From: Candidatus Fimenecus excrementavium
GTDB taxonomy: Bacteria; Bacillota; Clostridia; Oscillospirales; Acutalibacteraceae
DNA length: 64,000 nucleotides
Reading direction: 5' to 3'
NCBI GenBank assembly: GCA_018712805.1
Contig: DVGI01000013.1
Location: 24,575-88,574 of the forward strand
A program made the translations under genes and the position numbers. Shown one piece after another: positions 1-11,572 of the stretch. The notes under the pieces are model-generated. The model was not told where the DNA came from, searched no databases, and saw only the letters and a program-made list of their open reading frames with translations. Position 1 is the first letter of the stretch, and each line of letters starts with the position of its first letter.

Positions 1-3
1 CAT
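1..3 (-). CDS. Start codon of next gene, probably rpmF (ribosomal protein L32), cut by the window edge
   Basis: Only the initiating ATG (minus strand) lies in the window. An AAGGAG ribosome site at 13-18 sits 9 bases upstream of it, so translation clearly begins here. The gene directly downstream of a DUF177/YceD gene in Firmicutes is usually rpmF. The identity is inferred from that conserved order only; no coding residues are visible. Confidence 0.5.
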
Positions 4-41
4 TGTCAAGCTCTCCTTATGAAAAATTATACATATTACGG

Positions 42-515
42 TTATGATAGCAAATCCTGCAGCACGGCAAGGCGTGGGTCAACGGGCTTTTTGCAGCCGC
101 AAGGACCGTTGTTCAAATCAGCACCGCACATCGGGCAAAGCCCTTTGCAGTTGCTCTTGCACAACACCTTGGTTGGCAGGGACAAAAGTATGTCTTCGCG
201 CAGAAGCTCGTCTAAGTCAAAGTGCATGTCCTCGACCAAAATCAGCTCGTCGTTTTCCTCATTCTGTAAAGAACGGGTCAAAACGTGCGTAAACTGCCGG
301 TTTAAAGATTGGGGCACATCTCGAAGGCAACGGTCACAGCTTGCCACATAGTCGAGACGGACGTCGGCGGTTAAGGTGACCACCCCTGCCCTGTTTTCGA
401 CCAAGCCGGAAACCTTTGCGGGTTCTTTGATTCCGCTATCAGCTAAAACGAACTCGTAATTGAATTCTTTTTTTTCGCCGATATTGTTAAAAACAGGCTC
501 CAATTCAATAAACAT
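42..515 (-). CDS. DUF177 / YceD family protein
   Basis: The 157-residue protein has the two Cys pairs of the DUF177 family: CDRC in the middle, and a C-terminal block with CKSNC, CPMC and CGC spacing that looks like a zinc-binding ribbon. The family is linked to ribosomal RNA metabolism in plants and bacteria and normally sits just before rpmF; a start codon with ribosome site follows 39 bases downstream here. A TTG 15 bases further upstream is in frame, but the ATG at 513-515 is preferred because GAGGT lies 6 bases before it and the family begins near FIELEPVF. The molecular function is not established. Confidence 0.8.
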   Translation of the reverse strand: MFIELEPVFNNIGEKKEFNYEFVLADSGIKEPAKVSGLVENRAGVVTLTADVRLDYVASCDRCLRDVPQSLNRQFTHVLTRSLQNEENDELILVEDMHFDLDELLREDILLSLPTKVLCKSNCKGLCPMCGADLNNGPCGCKKPVDPRLAVLQDLLS

Positions 516-596
516 AACATACCTCGTCAAACTAACGCAAAAGATATTATAATGGGTTAAGGCGCGTTTGTCAACAAAAAATTATGAAAAATTCAA

Positions 597-1493
597 TTAT
601 TCCGCCGTAGTCACCGAATCGGTCTCTGCCTCAGTTTCAGGCTCGGTTTCGGGCGTTAACGCCTGCGCATCACTCGGAATCGAATTGTAGACGGAAATCA
701 TTTTTTCGCGAATGGCAGAATCGGGTTTATAAACCGAAAGGCCGATTGCGATATAATCATTGGTAAACGTCGCATAAAACCCGGGCGCGACGACGGAAAT
801 ATCGGAAACGCCGTAGGTGTGATTGTCGGGGTTATAATCGCTTTCGGTAAGTTTAAAACCTTTTATCATCGTCAAAATTTCGTTTCCGAGCGCATCGTCT
901 TCGACGATTTTATAGGTGTTGCCCATAGACACGGTGACTTTGTTGGGCACTTCGCTGTTGTCCGCCGCGACGGACTCGGTTTGCATATCGACCGTAGCGT
1001 CCTCAGAAAGCAGGTAATCTTTGGAAAAGGAAATCAAATAGGCGCGGTAAAGAGACGCCGCATCGGCGCCCTCCGCAAGTTCGCTGTGAACGGTAAATAC
1101 GTTATTCACAGCGTCGATTTTGGTGATATTCAGCGTGGCTTTGGTACTGTGATAGCGTTTGACAAACAACAAAACATTGTTTTCAAAAAAGCTTTCATCA
1201 TAGCGCGCGGTCATTTCGGTAAAGCTTTTTGTGGAACTGTCTTCGGAATTGACCGCGTCTAAATCGAAATAGGCGCCCAGCGCCGTTTTTCCCTTTTCAA
1301 AATCTTTAAAAGACGTAAAAAAGTAATATTCATTTTGCGCGGTTTGCTCGACATTTGCAAGCGGGACGAGCGTAACGCACGCACTTTGAAATTTCAAATC
1401 ATAAAATGCCTGATTTTCGCCGTTTTCGGCAGTACAGCCGAACAGCGGCAAAAACAGCAGCGCCGCACAAAGAAGGCACAAAACTCGCTTCAC
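597..1493 (-). CDS. Predicted lipoprotein of unknown function
   Basis: The 298-residue product starts at a GTG with a GGGGTGA ribosome site close upstream. It has Lys-Arg, a hydrophobic stretch and a lipobox ending LFGC (Cys20), so it should be lipid-anchored outside the membrane. The rest is a soluble domain of mixed strands and helices with no motif I recognise, ending in a Glu/Thr-rich tail (residues about 280-298) typical of a disordered linker. It follows a terminator at 1513-1544, so it is probably transcribed with the YceD gene rather than with the P-loop gene. No function is proposed. Confidence 0.7.
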   Translation of the reverse strand: MKRVLCLLCAALLFLPLFGCTAENGENQAFYDLKFQSACVTLVPLANVEQTAQNEYYFFTSFKDFEKGKTALGAYFDLDAVNSEDSSTKSFTEMTARYDESFFENNVLLFVKRYHSTKATLNITKIDAVNNVFTVHSELAEGADAASLYRAYLISFSKDYLLSEDATVDMQTESVAADNSEVPNKVTVSMGNTYKIVEDDALGNEILTMIKGFKLTESDYNPDNHTYGVSDISVVAPGFYATFTNDYIAIGLSVYKPDSAIREKMISVYNSIPSDAQALTPETEPETEAETDSVTTAE

Positions 1494-1512
1494 AAATTCA
1501 CCCCGCAAACAG

Positions 1513-1544
1513 AAAAAACCGCTGTGCGCGCACAACGGCTTTTT
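1513..1544 (-). terminator. Intrinsic terminator after the P-loop gene
   Basis: On the minus strand an inverted repeat pairs GCCGTTGTGC with GCACAGCGGT and is followed by T6. It lies between the P-loop gene and the lipoprotein gene. Confidence 0.75.
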
Positions 1545-1558
1545 CGAGATTGTTTTTG

Positions 1559-1978
1559 TCAGTTGATTTTTTCGCAGTAAGCGAACATTCTCTCCGGCAG
1601 GTTTTCAAGGTCGGTCGAAACAGTAAAGGTAAAGGCCGTCCCGGAAATCTTGGAAAGATCGTCAACCTTTTTCAAGAAGTCGGCGAGCGCTTCATAGTCT
1701 CTGCCGCCGATGCGGAAAGTCGCATCTACAAAAATATCGGTAATATCGTGGTCGCCCGCGCAAAGGCCGCTCAAAAAGCCGTAAAGCGCGTCAAAACCCG
1801 TAATGGAGAAATTGTCGGTTGCAACAAGACGGGCACGATAGTTTACATCATATGTAAGCTTCGTTTCCTTTTCAACGCAGATGACGTTGCCGTTGGATTT
1901 TTCAATCGCAGCGTTGACCTTGTCGACAAGCAATTTTGTTTTTCCTGAGCCTTTGTGGCCAATGATAAGAGATACCAT
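1559..1978 (-). CDS. Small P-loop ATP-binding protein
   Basis: The 139-residue protein begins MVSLIIGHKGSGKTKLL, a textbook Walker A motif (GHKGSGKT, residues 7-14) directly after the first strand. A plausible Walker B strand is ITDIFVDATF in the second half. Its short length suggests a minimal nucleotide-binding domain without an added catalytic module. It follows pgi by 52 bases on the same strand and ends at a terminator, so the two are probably co-transcribed. I do not recognise a named family with a known role; substrate and partner are unknown. Confidence 0.7.
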   Translation of the reverse strand: MVSLIIGHKGSGKTKLLVDKVNAAIEKSNGNVICVEKETKLTYDVNYRARLVATDNFSITGFDALYGFLSGLCAGDHDITDIFVDATFRIGGRDYEALADFLKKVDDLSKISGTAFTFTVSTDLENLPERMFAYCEKIN

Positions 1979-2030
1979 AGAGTTCTCCTCCTGTATATTA
2001 TAGAATCCGCCCGTGCGGGGACAAACAAGT

Positions 2031-3371
2031 TTAAAGCCCTAAGCGCGCTTCAAGCTCTTTGGTCTTTTCTTCGTAACCGGGTTTGCCGAGCAGCGCAAAC
2101 ATATTGCTCTTATAGCTTTCAACGCCCGGCTGGTTAAAGGGGTTGACGCCCAGCGTATAGCCGGAAATCGCGCAAGCCTTTTCGAGGAAGTAAACCAGAT
2201 AGCCGAAATGATAAGCGTCCATTTTGGGAAGTTCCAAAACGACGTTGGGCACGCCGCCGTCGACGTGCGCAAGAACAGTGCCTTCAAACGCCTTGCGGTT
2301 GACGTAGCTCATCGTTTTGCCGGCAAGGAAGTTTAAGCCGTCGGCGTTGGCTTCGTCTTTTTCAATCACGACTTCGGTTTTGGGTTCGTCAAACACGACC
2401 GCGGTTTCAAACAGCACGCGGCTGCCCTGTTGAATAAACTGACCCATGGAATGTAGGTCGGTGGAGAACACGGCGCTTGACGGATAAAGCCCTTTGCCGT
2501 CTTTGCCCTCAGACTCGCCGAACAGCTGTTTGAACCATTCGTTCATCATCGTGTAATCGGGCTCATAGGCGACCATCATTTCGACGACTTTGCCTTTGCG
2601 GTAAAGGATATTGCGGATTGCCGCATATTTGTAGCAATCGTTTTTTTTCATATCAGGGTCGGTATACGCCTTGCGCGCATCGTTCGCGCCCTGCATCATC
2701 GCGTCAATATCAATGCCCGCTGCAGCAATGGGCAGAAGGCCCACGGCGGTGAGAACGGAATAACGCCCGCCCACATCGTCCGGCACGACGAATGTCTCAT
2801 AGCCTTCTTCGTCGGAAAGTGCTTTGAGTGTGCCTTTCGCTTTATCGGTCGTGACATAAATGCGTTTTGCCGCTTCCGCTTTGCCGTATTTCTTTTCCAG
2901 AAGTTCGCGGAAAATACGGAAAGAAATTGCCGGTTCGGTGGTCGTACCGGATTTGGAAATGACGTTTACGGAGAAATCCTTATCTTTGCAAATGGAAAGA
3001 ATTTCGTTGAGCGCGGCGGAGCTTATCGAGTTGCCGCTGAAGAAAATCTGCGGCGCGTCTTTGCAAACCAAATTATAGTTTTGGGATTTGCAGAATTCAA
3101 TCGCAGCACGTGCGCCGAGATAGCTGCCGCCGATACCGATGACCACGAGGACCTCGGAGTCGCTGCGGATTTTCTTTGCCGCAAGTTTAATGCGGGCAAA
3201 TTCTTCTTTGTCGTAGTTTTCGGGAAGGTCAACCCAGCCGAGGAAGTCATTCCCCGCGCCGGTCTTTTCGGTCAACGTTTTGTGCGATGCGCGGATTTCG
3301 CTGTCAATCGCCTTGTAATCCGCGTCGGAAATAAAGTCTTTCAAATAGTTCGTATTCAGTTTCAATGACAT
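2031..3371 (-). CDS. pgi: Glucose-6-phosphate isomerase
   Basis: The enzyme interconverts glucose 6-phosphate and fructose 6-phosphate in cytosolic glycolysis and gluconeogenesis. The 446-residue length is normal for the Firmicute form. Visible family motifs are [17 protein letters not shown] (sugar-phosphate binding), [16 protein letters not shown] (SIS-domain phosphate loop), [18 protein letters not shown] and, near the C-terminus, [16 protein letters not shown] with the conserved Lys. The upstream region has a TTGAAA-N17-TAGAAT promoter. It lies first in a probable unit with the small P-loop gene. Confidence 0.97.
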   Translation of the reverse strand: MSLKLNTNYLKDFISDADYKAIDSEIRASHKTLTEKTGAGNDFLGWVDLPENYDKEEFARIKLAAKKIRSDSEVLVVIGIGGSYLGARAAIEFCKSQNYNLVCKDAPQIFFSGNSISSAALNEILSICKDKDFSVNVISKSGTTTEPAISFRIFRELLEKKYGKAEAAKRIYVTTDKAKGTLKALSDEEGYETFVVPDDVGGRYSVLTAVGLLPIAAAGIDIDAMMQGANDARKAYTDPDMKKNDCYKYAAIRNILYRKGKVVEMMVAYEPDYTMMNEWFKQLFGESEGKDGKGLYPSSAVFSTDLHSMGQFIQQGSRVLFETAVVFDEPKTEVVIEKDEANADGLNFLAGKTMSYVNRKAFEGTVLAHVDGGVPNVVLELPKMDAYHFGYLVYFLEKACAISGYTLGVNPFNQPGVESYKSNMFALLGKPGYEEKTKELEARLGL

Positions 3372-3441
3372 GTGCTATATAGTCCCCTTATTTATTTCGC
3401 CAATCCTTCGGCGTAATCCACATATTGTATATGTTGCTTTT

Positions 3442-3470
3442 ATTCTACCCTAAAACCTGCTTATTTTCAA
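3442..3470 (-). promoter_or_regulatory. Sigma-A type promoter of pgi
   Basis: Minus strand TTGAAA, 17-bp spacer, TAGAAT, about 70 bases before the pgi start codon. Confidence 0.6.
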
Positions 3471-3527
3471 TATCAATTTGTGAATTTTTTTTGAAATTCC
3501 ATACTTTTGCACTGTTGCAGGTCTGTT

Positions 3528-4682
3528 TTATGTGCACAAAGAGAGCAGAATTCGTTTGAAGGATTCGAAGAAAGTCAGCGCCGAAATTTCCCGGTCGCTT
3601 ATGAGGTCATAGGTATATAACGTTTTGCCGTTTAACTTAAAATACACCCGCCCGAGTAGCTGCCCTTTTTCCACGGGCGCCTGCACCGTGGCGGCGAGGT
3701 CAAATTCCTGGACGACTTCGCCGGTTTTGCCTTTTTCGATTAAGACGGCCTGCGCTTGCGGAATGACGGGCATAACGGACGACTCGGTGCCTTTAAGCAC
3801 ACCGACGGCGGGGACGCGTGATGCGTCTATTTCGAGTTTTTCGGTCGTGTAATTGGCAAAGCCCCAGTCGAGCATGGCGCGCGCCGCATTAAAGCGGTCG
3901 TCGCTTGTGTCGCTGCCGAGCACAACGGCAATTAAATGCAAATCGCCGCGTTTCGCCGACGCGCTCACACAGCAGCCCGCTTTGGAGGTTGTGCCGGTTT
4001 TAAGACCGGTTGCGCCCTCATAAAACCGAATCAGTTTGTTGGTGTTGACAAGCTGGGTTTCGCCGTTCCGAAGCGAATCCATCCAAATGGTCGTGTAGCC
4101 GGTAATTCTTTGGTGGCGCAGAAGCTCGCGGGACATAAGCGCCACGTCATAAGCGCTGGTCACGTGGTTTTCAACGGTATCGTCCAACCCCGTGCAGTTT
4201 TCAAAGTGGGTGTCGTTCATCCCGAGCTGTTTCGCGCGTTCGTTCATTTGGCGGACAAACGCGTCACTGCTGCCGGCGACATATTCCGCGAGCGCTTCGC
4301 AGGCATCGTTGGCGCTCGCCACGGCGCTGGCTTTCAAAAGGTCGTCTACGCTCATCTGCTCGCCGACTTCCAGCCAAATTTGCGACCCGCCTTTTTCGGC
4401 GGCTTCTTTACTCACCGTTACCATATCCGCAAGCGAGATTTTGCCGCTGTCAATCGCTTCGGTCACAAGCAAAAGCGTCATGATTTTGGTGACGGACGCG
4501 GGATACAGCTTTTCGTGGGCGTTTTGCGCCATTAACACCTTGCCCGAACCCGCGTCCATGAGGACGGCGGCTTTTGCCTTAACTTCCACCTGCATTTCCG
4601 GTAAAGCTTCAGACGCAAAGCACATAGGTGCAAAGCTGAAAAGCATTGCCGCAGTCAACAGGCACGCCAGTATTTTTTTCAT
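3528..4682 (-). CDS. dacF: D-alanyl-D-alanine carboxypeptidase (penicillin-binding protein, S11 family)
   Basis: This serine carboxypeptidase trims the terminal D-Ala from peptidoglycan pentapeptides on the outer face of the membrane. All three active-site motifs are present: SxxK at Ser63-Lys66 (ASVTK), SxN at Ser123-Asn125 (SAN) and KTG at 228-230. A Sec signal peptide precedes, with likely cleavage after CFA (about residue 23), and the C-terminal segment after the beta-rich domain is an amphipathic anchor. The length (384) fits DacF/DacB. It is divergent from ligA. The symbol dacF is chosen by similarity among several paralogues and could equally be dacB. Confidence 0.93.
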   Translation of the reverse strand: MKKILACLLTAAMLFSFAPMCFASEALPEMQVEVKAKAAVLMDAGSGKVLMAQNAHEKLYPASVTKIMTLLLVTEAIDSGKISLADMVTVSKEAAEKGGSQIWLEVGEQMSVDDLLKASAVASANDACEALAEYVAGSSDAFVRQMNERAKQLGMNDTHFENCTGLDDTVENHVTSAYDVALMSRELLRHQRITGYTTIWMDSLRNGETQLVNTNKLIRFYEGATGLKTGTTSKAGCCVSASAKRGDLHLIAVVLGSDTSDDRFNAARAMLDWGFANYTTEKLEIDASRVPAVGVLKGTESSVMPVIPQAQAVLIEKGKTGEVVQEFDLAATVQAPVEKGQLLGRVYFKLNGKTLYTYDLISDREISALTFFESFKRILLSLCT

Positions 4683-4726
4683 AATACATACCCCTTTCTT
4701 TCTACCATTTTATATGCGGCAAAGCA

Positions 4727-6773
<2,047 letters not shown>

Positions 6774-6786
6774 CAAAAAAACTGTA

Positions 6787-6826
6787 AAACCGCCGTACAC
6801 AAGAAACCTTGTTGTGCGGCGGTTTT
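6787..6826 (+). terminator. Terminator after ligA
   Basis: AAAACCGCCGTACAC pairs with GTTGTGCGGCGGTTTT around a 10-base loop and ends in T6. Confidence 0.9.
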
Positions 6827-6883
6827 TTGACATCTTTTTGTATTCGTGTCTATTTTTTCTTAAATTGTTTACATATTTTTTAC

Positions 6884-6912
6884 TTGTTTTCCGGTTTTTG
6901 TTCTGATATAAT
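6884..6912 (+). promoter_or_regulatory. Promoter of the CoA-transferase/acyltransferase unit
   Basis: TTGTTT, 17-bp spacer, TATAAT (6907-6912), 29 bases before the TTG start codon. Confidence 0.7.
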
Positions 6913-6941
6913 AAACAACCAGAACGTGAGGTGTTGAAAAA

Positions 6942-8273
6942 TTGACGTGGCAAGAGATTTATCAAAGCAAGTTAACTTCTGCAAAAAAAGCTGTTCATTT
7001 GATTGAAGACGGCGACACGGTCGTCGTCGGCTTCGGTTGCGGGGAAGCATTTGGACTGGAAAATGCTTTATTAGACAGCTACAAGGATTTTCACGATATT
7101 ACCATTGTGAATATGCTGACGACCGGGTCATCCCCGTGGTGCGGCGAAGAAATGCAGGGGCATTTCCGTTTGAACTGTCTTTTCGCTTCCGCAAGCAACC
7201 GCAATGCGGTTTCGAGCGGCATTGCAGATTTTACCACCTGCCACTTCTATGAAATTCCCGAACTTTTGCGCGAGCGGCTTCGCCCGCGGGTTGCCTTGGT
7301 TATGCTCTCCTCGCCCGACGAACACGGCTATTGCTCGTTCGGCACCAATGTGGACTATATCAAAGGCGTGTGCGATTATGCAGACGTCATTTTGGCGCAG
7401 GTCAACAAACATATGCCGCGCACGTTCGGCAACTCCATTATCCATGTGCGCGACTTAACCGCGATTGTCGAACAGGACGCGCCTCTGCCGCAGATTTGCT
7501 CTGTGGAAATCAGTGATGTGGAGCGTCAAATCGGCAAATACTGCGCAAGCCTTATTCACGACGGTGACACCTTACAGCTCGGCATCGGCGGGATTCCGAA
7601 CGCGGTTTGCCAACAGCTTTGGGATAAAAAAGATTTAGGGCTGCACAGCGAGCTTGTCGGTGACGGCGTCGTTGACCTTTTGGAAGCCGGCGTTATCAAC
7701 AACAAAAAGAAAACCGCGAACCGCGGGCGCACCATCCTCGGCGCGGCGTTCGGTTCGGACAAGCTTAACAATTATATCAACAACAACCCGTCGGTGGAAA
7801 TGCACCCCATCGACTATGTCAACAACCCGTTATTTATCGCGCAGAACGACAACATGGTTTCGATTAACTCCTGTCTGCAAGTGGATTTACTCGGCCAGAT
7901 TGTTTCCGACACAATAGGTCTTCATCAGTTCAGCGCGGTCGGCGGGCAAGTGGACTTCGTGCGCGGCGCGACGATGAGTCACGGCGGCCGTTCAATTATG
8001 GCGATGTCGTCCACGGCGAAAAAAGGCACGATTTCACGCATTGTGCCGCTGATTACGGAAGGGTCGGCAATTACGACCTCCCGCAATGATGTTAATTATG
8101 TGGTTACCGAATATGGTATCGCGCAGTTAAAAGGGAAAACTTTAAAGGAGCGCGCGGCGGAGCTTATCTCCATTGCGCACCCGAAATTCCGCGCAGAGCT
8201 TGCGCTCGAATATCAGCGCCGTTTCGGGGAAATGCCCAACAAGCACCCGCAGACACAGCAAAACGTCGGCTAA
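6942..8273 (+). CDS. Acetyl-CoA hydrolase/transferase family CoA-transferase (4-hydroxybutyrate CoA-transferase-like)
   Basis: Members transfer CoA between carboxylic acids, for example acetyl-CoA to butyrate or 4-hydroxybutyrate. The 443-residue length and overall pattern fit: the N-terminal half with GDTVVVGFG, a GIGGIPNAV loop, and the catalytic Glu237 in HSEL followed by GDGVVDLLEAG. The C-terminal half has the FSAVGGQVDFVRGA motif. The start is TTG with GTGAGGTG nine bases upstream; no other start matches the family N-terminus. The acyltransferase gene follows after 28 bases, so the two form an operon. The acid substrate cannot be read from sequence. Confidence 0.88.
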   Translation: MTWQEIYQSKLTSAKKAVHLIEDGDTVVVGFGCGEAFGLENALLDSYKDFHDITIVNMLTTGSSPWCGEEMQGHFRLNCLFASASNRNAVSSGIADFTTCHFYEIPELLRERLRPRVALVMLSSPDEHGYCSFGTNVDYIKGVCDYADVILAQVNKHMPRTFGNSIIHVRDLTAIVEQDAPLPQICSVEISDVERQIGKYCASLIHDGDTLQLGIGGIPNAVCQQLWDKKDLGLHSELVGDGVVDLLEAGVINNKKKTANRGRTILGAAFGSDKLNNYINNNPSVEMHPIDYVNNPLFIAQNDNMVSINSCLQVDLLGQIVSDTIGLHQFSAVGGQVDFVRGATMSHGGRSIMAMSSTAKKGTISRIVPLITEGSAITTSRNDVNYVVTEYGIAQLKGKTLKERAAELISIAHPKFRAELALEYQRRFGEMPNKHPQTQQNVG

Positions 8274-8301
8274 CCGCAACAAAATACAAAAGGAGTTACC
8301 C

Positions 8302-9219
8302 ATGGCAGTCACACAAACCATTCATTTCGACATTCAAAGAAAAATTGTTTCCAACATGACCTCGGAAAGCTGGGAAACCATCCCCCACGCCTCGTTCATT
8401 TATGACGCGGACGTGACCGAGTTTATGAAAGAATACAAAAAGTTAAACCAAGGGCGTACCGGCAAAGACAAAATCACCGTAAACACCCTGATACTCAAAG
8501 TCATTGTGGAGGGCTTAAAAGCCGCTCCCATGCTCAACGGTACGATTGATTTCAACCGCCGCCTTGTTCGCGGCCGCGTGGATTTACGCGACGACATCAA
8601 CATTTCCATGCCGATGATTTTACCCAACGGCAAAATGATGACGATTAACCTGCACAACTTTGAAAACAAATCGCTCACCGAGATGACCGAATACATTGCG
8701 GATGTCTCCCGCCGCGCGCAAAACACCGACCTTACCGAAGCGATGTTTGAAGTTTCCTTAAACAACACACTGGACGCTTTAAAGCACGGTAAAATCGCGA
8801 CTGTAATCAACCGTTTGATCGGCTCGAAAACCGGCAAATACAAGGTAAAAACCCTGCACGGCAAAGCGAAAAAGGAATATTATTCCATTCCCGAAAGCGA
8901 CCGTTTGACCTATCGTGACATTGAACAGGGCACCGTGACCATTACCAACGTCGGTTCGGTTTACCGCGCACAGAAAGGCGCTGTGGCGATGTTGGAAATC
9001 ATTCCGCCGCAAATTGCCGCGCTCTGCATCGGCGGCGTTCAGGAACGCGCCGGCGTAAAGACCGACGAAAACGGCAACAAAGTGTTTGACCCGCGGCTGA
9101 TTTTGCCGATTTGTTTGGCGTTTGACCACCGCGCGGCTGATTTTGCCGAGGTTTCGCCGTTCCTTGAGAAATGCGACGAGATTTTCGCGAATCCGCAAAT
9201 CATTCACGAGTGGCTGTAA
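8302..9219 (+). CDS. Stand-alone 2-oxoacid dehydrogenase-type acyltransferase (CAT-fold catalytic domain)
   Basis: The 305-residue protein corresponds to the catalytic domain of E2 acyltransferases, with no lipoyl domain and no E1/E3-binding domain. Recognisable segments are INISMPMILPNGKMM, TVTITNVGSVY and the C-terminal active site FDHRAADFAEVSPFL. The family motif is HRxxDG; His and Asp are kept but Gly is Phe. It cannot be a normal pyruvate dehydrogenase E2, and no E1 or E3 genes are nearby. Co-transcription with a CoA-transferase suggests it moves an acyl group to or from CoA. AGGAG at 8291 fixes the start. Confidence 0.8.
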   Translation: MAVTQTIHFDIQRKIVSNMTSESWETIPHASFIYDADVTEFMKEYKKLNQGRTGKDKITVNTLILKVIVEGLKAAPMLNGTIDFNRRLVRGRVDLRDDINISMPMILPNGKMMTINLHNFENKSLTEMTEYIADVSRRAQNTDLTEAMFEVSLNNTLDALKHGKIATVINRLIGSKTGKYKVKTLHGKAKKEYYSIPESDRLTYRDIEQGTVTITNVGSVYRAQKGAVAMLEIIPPQIAALCIGGVQERAGVKTDENGNKVFDPRLILPICLAFDHRAADFAEVSPFLEKCDEIFANPQIIHEWL

Positions 9220-9235
9220 TTTTCGATAAAGCAAA

Positions 9236-9273
9236 AACACCGCTGTTCCAAAAAGGAACGGCGGTGTTTTTTT
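9236..9273 (+). terminator. Terminator after the acyltransferase
   Basis: AACACCGCTGTTCC pairs with GGAACGGCGGTGTT over an A5 loop and is followed by a T-tract. It separates convergent genes. Confidence 0.9.
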
Positions 9274-9289
9274 GTTTTCATTTTTGCAG

Positions 9290-11530
9290 TTACAGTGTAA
9301 GCTGTTCGCCGGCATCTTCGGCGGAAAGCAGCGCGCCCGCCGCGGGCAGAGAACGCGTGCGGTAACGAGCGGGTTTTACAAACTCGCCCTCTTTGTAATC
9401 GCGCACGCTCGAAAGGCGGTGACCTTTTTTCAGCGTCATCACGGCGACGCCTTGGGTGTCTTTCGTCGTTTTCGGCGAGACAGCGCCGGTGTTCAAAAGC
9501 AGGATACGTCCGGCGGTGGACTGCACAACAAGTTCGCAATCCTCCGTAATTTGACGAATTGCCGCAAGCGGGAATTTCTCACAATAAGCTTTAATCAGCT
9601 TTTTGCGGTTGGTCTTGGTTTCATAGGCGGAAAGGTCGACTTTCGCAAGCTTTCCGTTTTCAAAGAAGAACAACATATAGCCTTTGTAGTCGGTCGTAAC
9701 CGCCATATAAATTGCGGATTCGCCGGGGTCCATATGCAAATGGGTCGGGACGAAATCGCCCAACACGCTCGCTTTTGTATCGTCAAAGTCCGCCGCTTTT
9801 GCCTTATAGACCTGACAGCGGTCTGTAAAGAACAACAAATCGGTGTTGTTGGTCGCTTCAAGCGTCTGGACAACGCTGTCGCCGTCTTTAAGCTTTTGCT
9901 CGCCGCTCATGCGCAGGGACTGCGGCGTAATCTTTTTGAAATAGCCGTCTTTTGTGAAGAACAAATGCACCGGGTAATCCGGAATTTCTTCGACGGGTTC
10001 GTCATCTTCCAAACTTTCGGCATACAGAATTTCGCTGCGGCGAGGCTTGTCGTATTTTTTCACGACATTTTGAAGCTCGGAAACGATAATTTTCTTTATC
10101 CGCGCTTTACTTGAAAGAATATCCTCCATATCCTCAATATCCGCACGCAGATTTTCAATATCTTTGGTGCGTTTGAGGATATATTCGCGGTTTAAATGGC
10201 GCAGTTTGATTTCCGCGACATATTCCGCCTGGATTTTATCAATCCCGAAGCCGATCATCAAATTCGGCACGACCTCGGCTTCTTCCTCGGTGGAGCGAAT
10301 GATGCGGATGGCTTTATCGATATCCAACAGGATTTTCTGAAGGCCTTCGAGCAAATGCAGGCGTTCTTTCGCCTTGCTCAAATCAAAATAAACTCTGCGG
10401 CGCACACATTCCGAACGAAACGCAATCCATTCTAAAAGCAAGTCGCGCACGCCGAGCACGCGCGGCACGCCGGCTATAAGCACGTTAAAGTTGCAGGCAA
10501 AGGAATCCTCGAGCGGCGTGGATTTAAACAGCTTTTTCATCAGCTTGTCGGGGTCGGTGCCGCGTTTTAAGTCGATTGTAATTTTTAAGCCTTTTTTATC
10601 GGTCTCGTCACGCACGTCGGAAATTTCACGCGCGGTTCCGCCTTTGACTTTTTCAATGATTTTGTCAATAATCGCTTCGGACGTGGTCGTCGGCGGGATT
10701 TCGGTTATATCAATACAGTTATTGGGTTTGTCGTAAGTGTATTTCGCGCGGACTTTGAAGCTGCCGCGGCCGGTGCGGAAAATTTCGCGCATTTGCGCTT
10801 CGTTATAGACAATCTGACCGCCGCCGATAAAATCGGGGGCTTTTACGCTGTCACAGACGTCATAATCCGGGTTTTTAATCAGGTTTTCGGTCGCTTCGCA
10901 AATCTCTTTTAAATTGAACGAGCATATGGAGGACGCCATACCGACGGCGATACCGAGGTTGGCGTTGACAAGCACCGAAGGGAACGTGACCGGAAAGAGC
11001 GTCGGCTCTTTCATCGTATTGTCGTAGTTGTCCACAAAATCGACGGTGTCTTTGTCAATATCCGCGAACAGCTCGGCGGCAATCGGTTCAAGTTTCGCTT
11101 CCGTATAACGTGACGCGGCGTACTGCATATTGCGGGAATACGCCTTACCGAAGTTGCCCTTCGACTGCACGTAAGGATATAAAAGCGCTTCGTTGCCGCG
11201 GGACAAACGAATCATCGTTTCATAAATCGGGGCGTCGCCGTGGGGGTTCAACTGCATCGTGCGCCCGACAATATTGGCGGATTTAATCGTCGGCCCGTTT
11301 AAAAGGCCCATTTTATACATTGTGTAAAGCAATTTGCGGTGAGAGGGCTTGAAGCCGTCGATTTCGGGAATCGCGCGCGACAAAATGACGCTCATCGCGT
11401 AAGGCATATAGTTGGTTTCGAGCGTTTCGGTAATAAACTGCTCGACCACCTCGCCCGCGCCTAAAATATGGGCGTTGGCGGGCTGTTCTTCCTCCGGCGT
11501 TTGCACCTTTGCTTTCGGTTTTCTCGGCAT
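9290..11530 (-). CDS. Type IIA DNA topoisomerase subunit A (GyrA/ParC-like paralogue)
   Basis: This is the DNA breakage-reunion subunit of a gyrase/topoisomerase IV type enzyme. The catalytic Tyr142 lies in AASRYTEAKL, and the winged-helix region has NPHGDA where GyrA has HPHGD. After the coiled-coil tower, the C-terminal domain holds degenerate beta-pinwheel blades, fewer than in GyrA. At 746 residues it is shorter than typical GyrA. It follows the B subunit by 42 bases on the same strand. The wording gyrase A is avoided because motifs diverge; topoisomerase IV or a second Clostridial type II enzyme is more likely. Confidence 0.87.
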   Translation of the reverse strand: MPRKPKAKVQTPEEEQPANAHILGAGEVVEQFITETLETNYMPYAMSVILSRAIPEIDGFKPSHRKLLYTMYKMGLLNGPTIKSANIVGRTMQLNPHGDAPIYETMIRLSRGNEALLYPYVQSKGNFGKAYSRNMQYAASRYTEAKLEPIAAELFADIDKDTVDFVDNYDNTMKEPTLFPVTFPSVLVNANLGIAVGMASSICSFNLKEICEATENLIKNPDYDVCDSVKAPDFIGGGQIVYNEAQMREIFRTGRGSFKVRAKYTYDKPNNCIDITEIPPTTTSEAIIDKIIEKVKGGTAREISDVRDETDKKGLKITIDLKRGTDPDKLMKKLFKSTPLEDSFACNFNVLIAGVPRVLGVRDLLLEWIAFRSECVRRRVYFDLSKAKERLHLLEGLQKILLDIDKAIRIIRSTEEEAEVVPNLMIGFGIDKIQAEYVAEIKLRHLNREYILKRTKDIENLRADIEDMEDILSSKARIKKIIVSELQNVVKKYDKPRRSEILYAESLEDDEPVEEIPDYPVHLFFTKDGYFKKITPQSLRMSGEQKLKDGDSVVQTLEATNNTDLLFFTDRCQVYKAKAADFDDTKASVLGDFVPTHLHMDPGESAIYMAVTTDYKGYMLFFFENGKLAKVDLSAYETKTNRKKLIKAYCEKFPLAAIRQITEDCELVVQSTAGRILLLNTGAVSPKTTKDTQGVAVMTLKKGHRLSSVRDYKEGEFVKPARYRTRSLPAAGALLSAEDAGEQLTL

Positions 11531-11572
11531 ATATCGTTGCTCCTTTATGAAGTCCGAATCTGTTTTTTCAGG

